62,295 nucleotides of DNA from an uncultured Clostridium sp. GTDB taxonomy: Bacteria > Bacillota > Clostridia > TANB77 > CAG-508. The position numbers and the translations under genes were made by a program. This document shows positions 17,036-26,088 of this stretch, piece after piece. Numbering within the stretch: the first letter of the stretch is position 1; each line of letters starts with the position of its first letter. The DNA lies in assembly GCA_948436975.1 (NCBI GenBank), contig CAOJJB010000011.1, positions 1 through 62,295 on the forward strand. Direction: 5' to 3'. The notes beneath the pieces are model-generated. The model was not told the origin of the DNA. It saw only the letters and a program-made list of their open reading frames with translations, and made no database searches.

Positions 17036-18682
17036 ATGAAAATAACATATGAAAATGAGAAAATAGATATTAATAGTGGTATTACTATTAAAGAAGCATT
17101 AAAAAAACAAATTGAAGAAAGCAATAAAAAAGATATAATTGCAGTTAGATTTAATAATTCAATAGAATCATTAAATGCTCCTATAACAGAAGATGGAGAA
17201 ATAGAATTTATAAATAGAGAAAATAAAGATGGAAGAATTATATATATAAGAGGATTATTATTTTTAATGAGTAAAGCATTTTCAGAAACATATCCTGAAG
17301 CATTACTAACAGTAAATTATCAATTATCAAATGCAATGTTTGGTACAATTGATAATATGAAAGTTACAGAAGAAATGATTACAAAAGTAAAAGAGAAAAT
17401 GCAAGAAATAATAAATCAAGATTTACCAATAAAAAAAGTAATTATGACACCACAAGAGGCAGTAGAATTTTACGAGAAAGAAGAAACAAATAAAGGAAGA
17501 TTACAGATAGATATAGAAAAAGAAAAAGTATCATTATATTATTGTGAAGAGTATTATAATTATTTTTATGGAACTATGCCTATTTCAACAGGATTTGCAA
17601 AAGTATTTGATTTAGTAACATATAGAGATGGTTTTTTAGTAAAATACCCAAGCTTATCAGAACCAAATATTATACAATCTAATATAAATAGCAGTTTAAA
17701 ATTAGTATCTGCAATGGATGAGTATGATGAAATAAATAAATTAATGAAAATAAACACAGTTCATAGATTAAACAGAAAAATTAGAGAAAAAGATGGTATT
17801 AAGGAATTAATTTTAATATCAGAGGCTTTGCATGAAAAGAAAATTGCAGAAATAGCACAAAAAATAAAAGATAAAGATAATGTTAGAATGGTACTTATAG
17901 CTGGACCATCATCATCAGGAAAAACAACTTTTGCAAATAAATTAGGAATGAGCTTAAAAATAAATGGATTAAAGCCAGTAACCATATCAGTAGATAATTA
18001 TTTTGTTGAAAGAAAAGATAATCCAAAGGATGAACAAGGGAATTATAATTTTGAATGTATAGAAGCATTAGATTTAGAATTGTTTAATAAACAATTACTT
18101 AGTTTATTAGCTGGAAAAGAAGTAAGCCTTCCAACTTTTAATTTTACAACAGGATGTAAGGAATATAGAGGAAATATTCTAAAATTGGAAGAAGATGAAA
18201 TTTTAGTTATAGAAGGTATTCACTGTTTAAATGATAAATTAACAAGCCAAATACCAAAACAAAATAAATTTAAAGTATATATAAGTGATTTAACAGTATT
18301 AAATATAGACTATTATAATAGAATATCAACAACAGACACAAGACTTATAAGAAGAATTGTAAGAGATAATAATTTTAGAAATTATAAAGCAGAACAAACT
18401 TTAAAAACATGGTATTCTGTAAATAGAGGAGAACAAAAAAATATATTTCCATACCAAGAAGAAGCAGATTGTATGTTTAACTCATCAATAGTATATGAAT
18501 TAGCAGTATTAAAAAAATATGCAATGCCTTTATTAAACGAAATACCAAAAACAGCTAGAGAGTATAGTGAAGCTAGAAGACTAATAACACTACTTAAGTA
18601 TTTTGAAGATATGGATTCAAATTTAATACCAAATAATTCTTTACTAAGAGAGTTTATAGGTGGAAGTATATTTGAAAATTAG
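17036..18682 (+). CDS. Nucleoside (uridine kinase-like) kinase with N-terminal TGS/ThrRS-like domains
   Basis: A 548-residue protein. The N-terminus is TGS-like (about 1-65), followed by a region resembling the threonyl-tRNA synthetase additional domain (about 66-220). The C-terminal half is a uridine-kinase/PRK P-loop domain with Walker A AGPSSSGKTT (about 292-301), the SVDNYFVERKD substrate loop, and VIEGIHCLND as the Walker B region. Proteins with this arrangement are annotated as nucleoside kinases in Clostridia and Thermotoga; the substrate is not certain. AAAGGA (about 17015-17020) is too far for the ATG but well placed for a four-codon ORF whose stop overlaps it (see findings). Confidence 0.85.
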   Translation: MKITYENEKIDINSGITIKEALKKQIEESNKKDIIAVRFNNSIESLNAPITEDGEIEFINRENKDGRIIYIRGLLFLMSKAFSETYPEALLTVNYQLSNAMFGTIDNMKVTEEMITKVKEKMQEIINQDLPIKKVIMTPQEAVEFYEKEETNKGRLQIDIEKEKVSLYYCEEYYNYFYGTMPISTGFAKVFDLVTYRDGFLVKYPSLSEPNIIQSNINSSLKLVSAMDEYDEINKLMKINTVHRLNRKIREKDGIKELILISEALHEKKIAEIAQKIKDKDNVRMVLIAGPSSSGKTTFANKLGMSLKINGLKPVTISVDNYFVERKDNPKDEQGNYNFECIEALDLELFNKQLLSLLAGKEVSLPTFNFTTGCKEYRGNILKLEEDEILVIEGIHCLNDKLTSQIPKQNKFKVYISDLTVLNIDYYNRISTTDTRLIRRIVRDNNFRNYKAEQTLKTWYSVNRGEQKNIFPYQEEADCMFNSSIVYELAVLKKYAMPLLNEIPKTAREYSEARRLITLLKYFEDMDSNLIPNNSLLREFIGGSIFEN

Positions 18683-18696
18683 AAAAGAAGGAAAAG

Positions 18697-19011
18697 ATGA
18701 TGCCTAATTTTACAGTAATAGATGAGGAATTTATATGTGAAAATTGTGGAACAAAAGTAAATAAGTTAGGATATTCATGTAGAAATCATTGTCCTATTTG
18801 TTTACATTCTAAACATGTTGATATTAACCCAGGAGATAGACTACAAACATGTCATGGAATATTAGAACCAATCAGATTAGAAACGAATAGCAAAAAAGGA
18901 TATGTAATAATTTTTAAGTGTAAAAAATGTGGAGCAATTAGAAAAAATAAAGTAGCAGAAGATGATAATATGGAATTAGTTATAAAATTAAGTGTAAATA
19001 AAGATTATTAG
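18697..19011 (+). CDS. RNHCP-domain zinc-binding protein
   Basis: A 104-residue protein with CENCG, YSCRNHCPICLHSKHVD and CKKCG motifs. The RNHCP segment defines a small family of probable zinc proteins of unknown function. It follows the nucleoside kinase by 14 bases (GAAAAGAAGGAAAAG ribosome region) and is probably in the same operon. The neighbouring kinase is the only hint at context. Confidence 0.85.
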   Translation: MMPNFTVIDEEFICENCGTKVNKLGYSCRNHCPICLHSKHVDINPGDRLQTCHGILEPIRLETNSKKGYVIIFKCKKCGAIRKNKVAEDDNMELVIKLSVNKDY

Positions 19012-19031
19012 AATTTTTGAAGGGAATAGAA

Positions 19032-19496
19032 ATGAAAAAAAACAAAATTTTAAGAATTTTATTATTAATACTAATAATTATATGGGCATATATAGTTTTT
19101 AATTTATCAAGTCAAAATGGTGGTACTTCTTCAGGATTAAGTAGAAAAGTTGTAGAATTATTTACTAGTAATGAAGATGTTATTAATAAAATAGAACCAT
19201 ATATTAGAAAAATTGCACATTTTAGTGAATATGGATTAGGTGGCATATTATTTATATCTTTGTTTTCTACATATGAATGGTCAGATAAAAGAAAGATTAC
19301 AACATCAATATTTCTTGGAATATGGTATGCGATAACTGATGAAGTACATCAATTATTAGTACCAGGAAGACATGGAGCGATATTTGATGTTTATTTAGAC
19401 ACATTAGGTTTTTCAACAGGAGTTTTATTAATGTTATTTATAATAAAATTAGTACAATTAAAAATAAATAAATTAAAAGAAATGAACGAAGTATAG
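19032..19496 (+). CDS. VanZ-family membrane protein
   Basis: About 154 residues with an N-terminal hydrophobic helix, the IRKIAHFSEYGLGG segment, and TDEVHQLLVPGRHGAIFDVYLDTLG. These match the VanZ-like family, named after the teicoplanin-resistance gene; most members have no known role. The frame opens with TTG 19017, but AAGGGA (19020-19025) lies downstream of it and serves ATG 19032. It overlaps no neighbour and sits in the run leading to argS. Confidence 0.88.
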   Translation: MKKNKILRILLLILIIIWAYIVFNLSSQNGGTSSGLSRKVVELFTSNEDVINKIEPYIRKIAHFSEYGLGGILFISLFSTYEWSDKRKITTSIFLGIWYAITDEVHQLLVPGRHGAIFDVYLDTLGFSTGVLLMLFIIKLVQLKINKLKEMNEV

Positions 19497-19529
19497 TAAA
19501 TTAGTATAAAATAAGTTATAAGGAGAAAA

Positions 19530-21239
19530 ATGATGATTGACTTCAAAAAAATAATATCAGAAAAAATAATAAAAGCAATTGAATCAGATAACGAAGAAAT
19601 AATGCAATATATAGAAGTACCACCAAATACAGAAATGGGAGATTATGCTTTTCCTTGTTTTAAATTAGCAAAAATATTAAAAAAATCTCCACAAATTATA
19701 GCACAAGAATTAAAAGAAAAAATAGAAATAGATGAAAATATAGAAAAAATAGAAATACAGGGGGGGTACTTAAATTTTTTTGTTAATAAATTAATATTAA
19801 CAAAAGTTGTTTTAGAAGAAATTGAAGAAAAGAAAGAACAATATGGAGCCAATAATATTGGAGAAGGAAAAAATGTATTAGTAGAATATTCTTCTCCTAA
19901 TATAGCAAAGCCATTTCATATAGGACATTTAAGAAATACTGTTATAGGATCTGCACTATACAATATTTATAAATTTTTAGGATACAATACAATAAGTATA
20001 AATCATTTAGGAGATTATGGTACTCAATTTGGAAAGATGATTGAAGGATATAAAAGATGGGGAAATGAGTATAATATCGAAGAAAATCCAATAGATAGTT
20101 TCATGGAAATATATGTTAGAATAAATGACCTTTGCAAAAAAGATGAAAATGTATTAGAAATTTGTAGAGAAAACTTTAAAAAAATAGAAAATGGAGATCC
20201 ATACTGTACTGAATTATGGAATAAATTTAAAACTTTAAGTTTAAAAGAATTCCAAAGAATATATGATTTATTAGGTGTAAAATTTGATTCTTTAAATGGA
20301 GAAGCTTTCTATTCTGATAAAATAGAAGAAGTAGTAGAAAAATTAGATAAAAAAGGTGTTTTAAAAAATTCAGAAGGAGCTAAAATTATAGATTTAGAAG
20401 AACAAGGTTTAGGAGTATGCATGATAAAAAAATCAAATGGTTCTACTATATATGCAACAAGAGATTTAGCAGCTATTCTTTATAGAAGTAGAACATACAA
20501 TTTTGATAAATGTTTATATATTGTAGCATATGAACAAAATTTACATTTCAAGCAAATTTTTGAAGTTGCAAAATATTTAGACATACCACAGAAATGTTTA
20601 AAAGGATTAGAACATGTAGCCTATGGAATGGTTAGATTATCTACTGGAAAAATGTCTACACGTGAAGGAACAGTAATAAAAGTAGATGAACTATTACAAG
20701 AATCAATAGATAGAGTTCAGCAAATAATTGAAGAAAAAAATCCAAATATGGAAAATAGAGAAGAAGAGGCAAAAAAAATTGGTATAGGTGCTGTTATATT
20801 TAATAGTCTTTGCAGTACAATTATAAAAGATCAAGTATTTGATTGGAATAATGTATTAAACTTTAATGGTGAAACAGGACCATACATACAGTATGTATAT
20901 GTTAGGACAAAAAGTGTTTTAGAAAAAGTAAAAAATATACCAGATATAAAGGATGTAAAGTTTGAAATTTTACAAGACAAACAAAGCCAAAAAGTATTAA
21001 CTACATTGTATAATTTTGAAAATATATTAATGCAAGTAGTACAAAAAAATGAACCATCAATTTTAGCAAGATACTTAATTGAATTAAGTGAAAATTATGG
21101 TAATTTTTATAATGAAAATAAAATTATAGATGAGGATTGCGATATTCAAAATGCTAGAATTTTTCTAACAAAGCAAGTTGGAATTGTACTAAAAACAGGA
21201 GCAGAATTATTAGGGATAAAAATGCCAAATAAAATGTGA
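19530..21239 (+). CDS. argS: Arginyl-tRNA synthetase
   Basis: A class I synthetase of 569 residues that charges tRNA-Arg. The Add-1 domain is at the N-terminus; the HIGH-type motif is in SSPNIAKPFHIGHLRNT; the KMSKS-type motif is KMSTREG; the C-terminal DALR anticodon domain is around NGETGPYIQYVYVRTKS and after. A six-G run around 19760 lies inside an otherwise continuous frame. AAGGAG precedes ATG 19530; a second ATG follows at once. No T-box leader was seen in the short upstream gap. Confidence 0.96.
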   Translation: MMIDFKKIISEKIIKAIESDNEEIMQYIEVPPNTEMGDYAFPCFKLAKILKKSPQIIAQELKEKIEIDENIEKIEIQGGYLNFFVNKLILTKVVLEEIEEKKEQYGANNIGEGKNVLVEYSSPNIAKPFHIGHLRNTVIGSALYNIYKFLGYNTISINHLGDYGTQFGKMIEGYKRWGNEYNIEENPIDSFMEIYVRINDLCKKDENVLEICRENFKKIENGDPYCTELWNKFKTLSLKEFQRIYDLLGVKFDSLNGEAFYSDKIEEVVEKLDKKGVLKNSEGAKIIDLEEQGLGVCMIKKSNGSTIYATRDLAAILYRSRTYNFDKCLYIVAYEQNLHFKQIFEVAKYLDIPQKCLKGLEHVAYGMVRLSTGKMSTREGTVIKVDELLQESIDRVQQIIEEKNPNMENREEEAKKIGIGAVIFNSLCSTIIKDQVFDWNNVLNFNGETGPYIQYVYVRTKSVLEKVKNIPDIKDVKFEILQDKQSQKVLTTLYNFENILMQVVQKNEPSILARYLIELSENYGNFYNENKIIDEDCDIQNARIFLTKQVGIVLKTGAELLGIKMPNKM

Positions 21240-21248
21240 AATATTAAT

Positions 21249-21285
21249 AAAACGATTTGCTTTTATGGTAAGTCGTTTTAATTTT
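21249..21285 (+). terminator. Terminator after argS
   Basis: Arms 21249-21260 and 21268-21279 pair over 12 positions (two G-U) with a seven-base loop and an AT-rich tail. Confidence 0.75.
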
Positions 21286-21356
21286 ATGTTATTAAAATTA
21301 ATAAAACCTTAATAAAATATATATTGTTTTTTTTAATTTTTCTATTATAATATATT

Positions 21357-21512
21357 TTATATAATAGAAAATTGCTCTGCAATTCCTATTATATAAAGCC
21401 TTCGGCAAATGTGTACACAAAATTATTTCATAATTTTGGCACGTAGAACAAAAACGAGGACTTTTGCAATAAGTTTTGTCTTTTGCAATTTTCATAATGT
21501 CCTCTTTTGTTC
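21357..21512. repeat. Palindrome cluster; possible structured RNA or dispersed repeat element
   Basis: Four inverted repeats stand side by side: a long hairpin 21357-21396 (11 bp outer stem plus a 6-bp inner stem), a small GCC/GGC hairpin 21398-21406, an 8-bp hairpin 21419-21437, and a long-range pair 21446-21461 with 21499-21512. The last encloses two direct copies of CTTTTGCAAT. This is a denser set of structures than any other gap in the window. It could be a non-autonomous repeat element or a small RNA; only one copy is seen here. Confidence 0.45.
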
Positions 21513-21571
21513 TTAATAATATCGTTATAAAATAAAGAATATAATAAAAGATTTAGAAAAAGAGGTAGATA

Positions 21572-22258
21572 ATGAAAAATAATAAAATAAAAATATTTAA
21601 AATTGTAATTTCTATTTTTTTTATATTAATATTAGGATATATAATTTGGAAATTTATTCCAATATTTAAAAATATATCGACAGAAAATGGTAGAATTGAA
21701 TTTCAAAAACAAATAAATGAATTAGGAATTAAAGGAATATTTATAATATTAAGTTTAATTTTTATACAGATTTTTTTACCGATTTTACCAGGAGAACCAA
21801 TAGAACTATTGTCTGGAATGTGCTATGGGAGTATTGGAGGAATGTTAGTAATATTCTTAGGTGTATTTATAAGTACATTCATTATATTTTATTTAGTTAG
21901 AAAATTTGGTAAAGACTTTATTTATAATTTTGTAAAAAAAGAAAAATTAGAAAAAATTGAAAAAAGTGAATTATTTAATAATCATAAGAAATTAGAAATT
22001 TTACTTTTTCTAGCATTTTTTATTCCAGGTATTCCTAAAGATATATTTGTTTTTATTGGTGGATTATTACCAGTAGAAACAAAAAAATTTTTAATTATAG
22101 CAACATTTGCTAGATTTCCTTCTATAATATCTTCTACTATGGCAGGTGCCAATGTTATTTATGGAAATTGGAAAACAATAGTTTTGATATATATTATAAC
22201 TTTTTCTATTTCAGGAATTATGATGTTTTTTTATAATAAGAAAAATTTACAAGAGTAA
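21572..22258 (+). CDS. VTT-domain (TVP38/TMEM64, DedA-like) membrane protein
   Basis: A 228-residue protein of about six membrane segments. The VTT core is recognisable in LPGEPIELLSGMCYG, FYLVRKFGKDF and FFIPGIPKDIFVFIGGLLP, with arginine in FARFPS. Bacterial DedA-type and TVP38 proteins are linked to lipid carrier recycling or membrane homeostasis; the exact substrate is not evident. It has an AAGAGGTAG ribosome region and its own terminator. Confidence 0.85.
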   Translation: MKNNKIKIFKIVISIFFILILGYIIWKFIPIFKNISTENGRIEFQKQINELGIKGIFIILSLIFIQIFLPILPGEPIELLSGMCYGSIGGMLVIFLGVFISTFIIFYLVRKFGKDFIYNFVKKEKLEKIEKSELFNNHKKLEILLFLAFFIPGIPKDIFVFIGGLLPVETKKFLIIATFARFPSIISSTMAGANVIYGNWKTIVLIYIITFSISGIMMFFYNKKNLQE

Positions 22259-22343
22259 TTTCATATTTATAATATACATGTTGTTTTGGAATTAATAATT
22301 ATATAGTTAACATATATCAGATAAAGTGAATATTATATAAAAG

Positions 22344-22377
22344 AATAATTGAAATTTAATAATTTCAATTATTTTTA
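22344..22377 (+). terminator. Terminator after the VTT gene
   Basis: A perfect 13-bp stem (22344-22356 with 22361-22373) with a TAAT loop, followed by Ts. Confidence 0.7.
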
Positions 22378-22402
22378 AATATAATTATAAGAAAGGTAAG
22401 AA

Positions 22403-23173
22403 ATGGATATAGTTATAGGAATTTTAATTCCATTTTTGGGGACCGCAATAGGTGCATCAATGGTCTTTTTTATGAAAAATAGCCTAAGCAAAAAAGTTGA
22501 AAAAATATTATTAGGTTTTGCATCAGGTGTTATGATAGCAGCATCAATTTGGTCATTATTAATACCAGCAATTAATATGGCAGAAGAACAAGGAAGAATA
22601 GCTTGGATTCCAGCTGTTATAGGTTTTGTATTAGGCATATTTTTTCTATTAATCATAGATTTAACAGTTCCACATTTAGAAGGAGGAAAAGAAAAAGGTA
22701 TAAAGTCAAAATTAAATAAAAATACAATGTTAGTTCTTGCAGTTACATTGCATAATATTCCAGAAGGAATGGCAGTAGGGGTTGTATTTGCAGGGGTACT
22801 AGCAGCCAATACAGGAGTTACAATAGCTGGAGCTTTTGCATTAGCAATAGGAATTGCAATTCAAAATTTTCCAGAAGGAGCTATTATATCAATGCCACTT
22901 AAAAGTGCTGGAATGCCAAAATCAAAAGCTTTTATATATGGAGTATTATCAGGAATAGTAGAGCCAATAGCAGCATTTATAACATTACTACTTACTAATT
23001 CTATTGTACCTGTATTACCATACTTATTATCATTTGCAGCAGGAGCAATGATTTATGTTGTTGTTGATGAGTTAATACCAGAATCACAAAAAGGAGAACT
23101 TTCAAGTTTAGGAACCATAGGTGTAACAATTGGCTTTTTACTTATGATGGTTTTAGATGTTACTTTAGGATAA
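22403..23173 (+). CDS. ZIP-family metal transporter
   Basis: A 256-residue membrane protein with eight predicted helices. The family's paired metal motifs are visible: HNIPEGMAVGV (helix IV) and QNFPEGAIISM (helix V), with the His of the second motif replaced by Gln, as in many bacterial ZupT/GufA-like proteins. It probably imports zinc or other divalent metals. A cytoplasmic, lysine-rich loop separates helices III and IV. It is monocistronic, with an AAGAAAGG ribosome site and a strong terminator after. Confidence 0.9.
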   Translation: MDIVIGILIPFLGTAIGASMVFFMKNSLSKKVEKILLGFASGVMIAASIWSLLIPAINMAEEQGRIAWIPAVIGFVLGIFFLLIIDLTVPHLEGGKEKGIKSKLNKNTMLVLAVTLHNIPEGMAVGVVFAGVLAANTGVTIAGAFALAIGIAIQNFPEGAIISMPLKSAGMPKSKAFIYGVLSGIVEPIAAFITLLLTNSIVPVLPYLLSFAAGAMIYVVVDELIPESQKGELSSLGTIGVTIGFLLMMVLDVTLG

Positions 23174-23185
23174 ATTTATTTTTAA

Positions 23186-23236
23186 TAAAGGTGAATAAAA
23201 TTTAGTTAAAACTAATTTTATTCACTTTTAATTTTA
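23186..23236 (+). terminator. Terminator after the ZIP transporter gene
   Basis: Arms 23191-23206 and 23211-23225 form a stem of about 15 bp with one bulged base and a four-base loop, followed by Ts. Confidence 0.8.
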
Positions 23237-23363
23237 ATTGAAAATAACAAATAAATTTTAAAAAATCTAAAAATGTGCTACACAAAAAGAAAAAAATGTG
23301 ATAAGATAATAAAAATAATATATAAAAAACATAATGTAATAAAATATAAAGGGGGAAATTCAC

Positions 23364-24089
23364 ATGTCAGGACATTCAAAGTGGCATAATATACAAGCCA
23401 AAAAAGGAAAAGCAGATGCAGCAAGAGGAAAAATATTCACAAAATTAGGAAGAGAACTATTAATAGCAGTAAAACAAGGAGGTCCTGATCCAGCAGGTAA
23501 CTCTAAATTAAAAGAAATAATAGCAAAATGCAAAGCAAATAATATGCCTAATGACACAATAAATAATGCAATAAAAAAAGCATCTGGTGCAGGAAGTGCA
23601 GAAAACTATGAAGAAATGACTTATGAAGGATATGGACCAAATGGAGTAGCAGTAATAGTAAATGCATCAACAGACAATAAAAATAGAACAGCAGCAGATG
23701 TTAGACATGTATTTGATAAAGTAGGAGGAAACTTAGGAACAAGTGGATGTGTATCTTATTTATTTGAAAAAAAAGGTATTATAGTAATAGAAAAAGCAGA
23801 ATGCAGTTTAAGTGAAGATGATTTAATGATGATTTCAATAGAAGCAGGAGCAGAAGACTTTATATCAGAAGAAGAAGTATATCAAATAACAACAGCACCA
23901 AGTGATTTTACAGCAGTAACAGAAGAATTAACAAAAAACAATTTAACATTTTTAGAAGCAGGAGTACAAATGGTACCAAGCACATATGTATCATTAGATG
24001 AAAAAGGTGCAGAAAAAATGCAAAGATTAATAGATAACTTAGAAGATTTAGATGATGTATTAGAAGTATTTCATAATTGGGAAGAATAA
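23364..24089 (+). CDS. yebC: YebC/PmpR-family protein
   Basis: A 241-residue member of the YebC/TACO1 family, with the invariant N-terminus [14 protein letters not shown], then [15 protein letters not shown], and the GP-x-G-VAVIV and SDNKNRTA-like ([12 protein letters not shown]) segments. Members act as DNA-binding regulators or, as recently shown for some YebC proteins, help ribosomes at proline stretches. Length is normal. A GGGGG run lies before the ATG. The GIY-YIG gene starts two bases after its stop. Confidence 0.95.
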   Translation: MSGHSKWHNIQAKKGKADAARGKIFTKLGRELLIAVKQGGPDPAGNSKLKEIIAKCKANNMPNDTINNAIKKASGAGSAENYEEMTYEGYGPNGVAVIVNASTDNKNRTAADVRHVFDKVGGNLGTSGCVSYLFEKKGIIVIEKAECSLSEDDLMMISIEAGAEDFISEEEVYQITTAPSDFTAVTEELTKNNLTFLEAGVQMVPSTYVSLDEKGAEKMQRLIDNLEDLDDVLEVFHNWEE

Positions 24090-24091
24090 AA

Positions 24092-24412
24092 ATGTATTAT
24101 ACATATATGTTAAGATGTAAAGATAATTCTATATATACAGGAATAACATCAGATGTAAAAAGAAGAATGCAAGAACATTTTAATAAAGATAAAAAATGTG
24201 CTAAATATACACTAACACATTCAGCAAAAAAATTAGAAAGTGTTTGGAAATCAGAAAATAGAATACTAGCATCTAAACTAGAATATAGAATAAAACATTT
24301 AAGTAAAATAGAAAAGGAAAAACTCATAAAAAACAATAGTTTATTATATGAAATATTTGGAGAAAATCTAGATTGTAATGAATATAAATCTATAAAAGTA
24401 AGTTCAGTATAA
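24092..24412 (+). CDS. GIY-YIG nuclease-domain protein (YhbQ/UPF0213 type)
   Basis: A 106-residue single-domain GIY-YIG protein: YYTYMLRCKDNSIYTGITSDVKRRMQEH, followed by KLEYRIKHLSK. The motif Tyr and Arg are present. Such stand-alone proteins are widespread, with unclear cellular roles in DNA processing. The frame opens with TTG 24077 inside yebC, but ATG 24092 gives the family's usual start. It is coupled to yebC, and its stop codon lies in the terminator stem. Confidence 0.88.
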   Translation: MYYTYMLRCKDNSIYTGITSDVKRRMQEHFNKDKKCAKYTLTHSAKKLESVWKSENRILASKLEYRIKHLSKIEKEKLIKNNSLLYEIFGENLDCNEYKSIKVSSV

Positions 24413-24434
24413 AAATACTGAACTTACTTTTTTG
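24396..24434 (+). terminator. Terminator overlapping the end of the GIY-YIG gene
   Basis: A perfect stem of 14 bp or more (24397-24410 with 24415-24428/9) with an AAAA loop and a T-run. The TAA stop is at the top of the stem. Confidence 0.88.
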
Positions 24435-24511
24435 AATAAAAATCCTAAAATGTAAGAAAATACAAGTAAAAAAGAAAGGAAAATGTTGAATACATTTTAG
24501 GGTAAAATAGT

Positions 24512-25390
24512 ATGTTTTTTAGAACAGATATGGCAGTTGAAAGAAGAGATTTATATAAAAATGCCAATAAGCTTGAAGATGAAATAAATGGCATAGAATG
24601 TGAAGAGGAGAAAGTAAATGATACTACTATAACTAGAGTAAAAATTACAAATTCAGAAGGAGAAAGAGCTTTAGATAAAAGAATTGGAAATTATATAACA
24701 ATTGATGTAAAAAAAGTAAATAATATCACTACTGAAAAAGAGCAAGAAATAATAGATATTGTTTCTAAAGAATTATCAGCAATAATAGAAAAGCATGTAA
24801 AAAGTAATGAAGAAATTTTAATAGTAGGATTAGGTAATGAAAATGCTACACCAGACTCTTTAGGATCTAAAGTAGTGCAAAATATTGAAATAACAAGACA
24901 TATAAAAATTTACTTACCAAATGCTATTGATAAAAATACAAGAAGTGTAAGTGCTATAACTCCAGGAGTTTTAGGAACAACGGGAATAGAAACAGTTGAA
25001 ATAGTAAAAGGTATAGTCGATAACATAAAACCAAAATTGGTAATAGCAATAGATAGTCTATGTTCAAAAAATATAGATAGAATAAATAAATCAATACAAA
25101 TATCTGATACAGGGATTGTTCCAGGAGGTGGAGTAGGAAATAGAAGAGCAGAATTGTCAAAAGATACATTAAATGTTCCAGTAATAGGATTAGGAGTTCC
25201 AACAGTATTAGATGCTGCAACTATTGTAATAGATACACTAAATGCATGTGATATGGAAGTAAACGAAAATGAATTAGTAGATAAAATGAAATTAAACAAT
25301 TTTAATTTTATTGTAACACCAAAAGAAATAGATGACTTAATAAATAATATGACAAATATAGTATCAGAAGGAATTAATATGAGTTTGTAA
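24512..25390 (+). CDS. gpr: GPR endopeptidase (spore germination protease)
   Basis: A 292-residue aspartate-type protease that degrades small acid-soluble spore proteins on germination. Recognisable are RTDMAVE near the N-terminus, VGLGNENATPDSLGSKVV, AITPGVLGTTGIET, IAIDSLCSKN, ISDTGIVPGGGVGNRR and VIGLGVPTVLDAATI. GPR is made as a zymogen and cleaves itself next to a TD-x-A-type site. Here only three residues precede that RTDMA site, so the propeptide is very short or absent. A weak AGGG lies 11 bases before the ATG. Its presence shows the organism has spore genes. Confidence 0.95.
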   Translation: MFFRTDMAVERRDLYKNANKLEDEINGIECEEEKVNDTTITRVKITNSEGERALDKRIGNYITIDVKKVNNITTEKEQEIIDIVSKELSAIIEKHVKSNEEILIVGLGNENATPDSLGSKVVQNIEITRHIKIYLPNAIDKNTRSVSAITPGVLGTTGIETVEIVKGIVDNIKPKLVIAIDSLCSKNIDRINKSIQISDTGIVPGGGVGNRRAELSKDTLNVPVIGLGVPTVLDAATIVIDTLNACDMEVNENELVDKMKLNNFNFIVTPKEIDDLINNMTNIVSEGINMSL

Positions 25391-25455
25391 AATATCTTGT
25401 TTTTTTTGTAATTATAAGTTATGATAATTATAATAACAAAAAAAGGAGAATTAAT

Positions 25456-25956
25456 ATGGAAAGCAATAGTAGTATAAAAAAATCAACACTAATTATTATA
25501 GCAATTGTAGTAATTGTAGTTATAACAGCATTATGTTTTAAAATATTAAAAAAAGAGAAAAAAGTAGAATATAATCTTACAACATCTAATATACAGGCAG
25601 AAAATACTTTATTTAAAGATTATAAAACATTTAAAAAGTTTTCTGATAATAAAAAGATGGAAGATATAATGACAAATAAAGTAACTTTTAAGAAAAATAG
25701 TTTAAATGAAACATATACAGAAGAATTTTTTAAAAACAAAAGGTTAGCATTAGTAGCAGTATATGAAGATACTTCAAAAGATTATATATATTCAATAGAT
25801 GATCTAACATATAATGAAGATAAAACAGAAGCTACAATAACATATACTTATAAAGTTGGAACTTTTGCAGATGTACTATCTTCAACATGGTATAATTATA
25901 TGTTTGTAGAACTTGAAAACACAGTAGAACATGTAAACTTTGTAAGAAATAAATAA
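25456..25956 (+). CDS. Membrane-anchored protein of unknown function
   Basis: A 166-residue protein with one N-terminal membrane helix (about 10-31) and a predicted extracytoplasmic domain of mixed alpha/beta character, including the segment SIDDLTYNEDKTEATITYTYKVGT split over two strands. I do not recognise a family. It lies between gpr and ytxC, so a sporulation link is possible but is only inferred from position. An AAAGGAG site precedes the ATG and a terminator follows. Confidence 0.65.
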   Translation: MESNSSIKKSTLIIIAIVVIVVITALCFKILKKEKKVEYNLTTSNIQAENTLFKDYKTFKKFSDNKKMEDIMTNKVTFKKNSLNETYTEEFFKNKRLALVAVYEDTSKDYIYSIDDLTYNEDKTEATITYTYKVGTFADVLSSTWYNYMFVELENTVEHVNFVRNK

Positions 25957-25964
25957 TAAAAGTA

Positions 25965-26002
25965 AAAAGAGGCTCTAATTTAAGTAATAATTAGAGCTTT
26001 TA
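25965..26002 (+). terminator. Terminator after the membrane-anchored protein gene
   Basis: Perfect 9-bp stem (25972-25980 with 25989-25997), an eight-base loop, then TTTT. Confidence 0.8.
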
Positions 26003-26088
26003 AAATTTTTGAATAATATAAACACACTAATGGAAAAATATGAATAATATAGATTAGTAAAATTTAAACTTAAAGAGAGAGGTATTTT

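Larger units (their letters stand above)
21240..21571. other. Gene-free interval after argS, rich in hairpins
   Basis: This 332-base gap contains the argS terminator, then a series of palindromes between 21357 and 21512. A 65-codon minus-strand frame across it has no ribosome site and is shaped by the palindromes, so I do not call it a gene. Confidence 0.65.

Noticed and set aside
21298-21495. 65-codon minus-strand frame after argS with a CSTC motif
   Set aside because: It has no ribosome site, crosses several palindromes, and its composition follows those structures; the DNA or RNA element explanation fits better.
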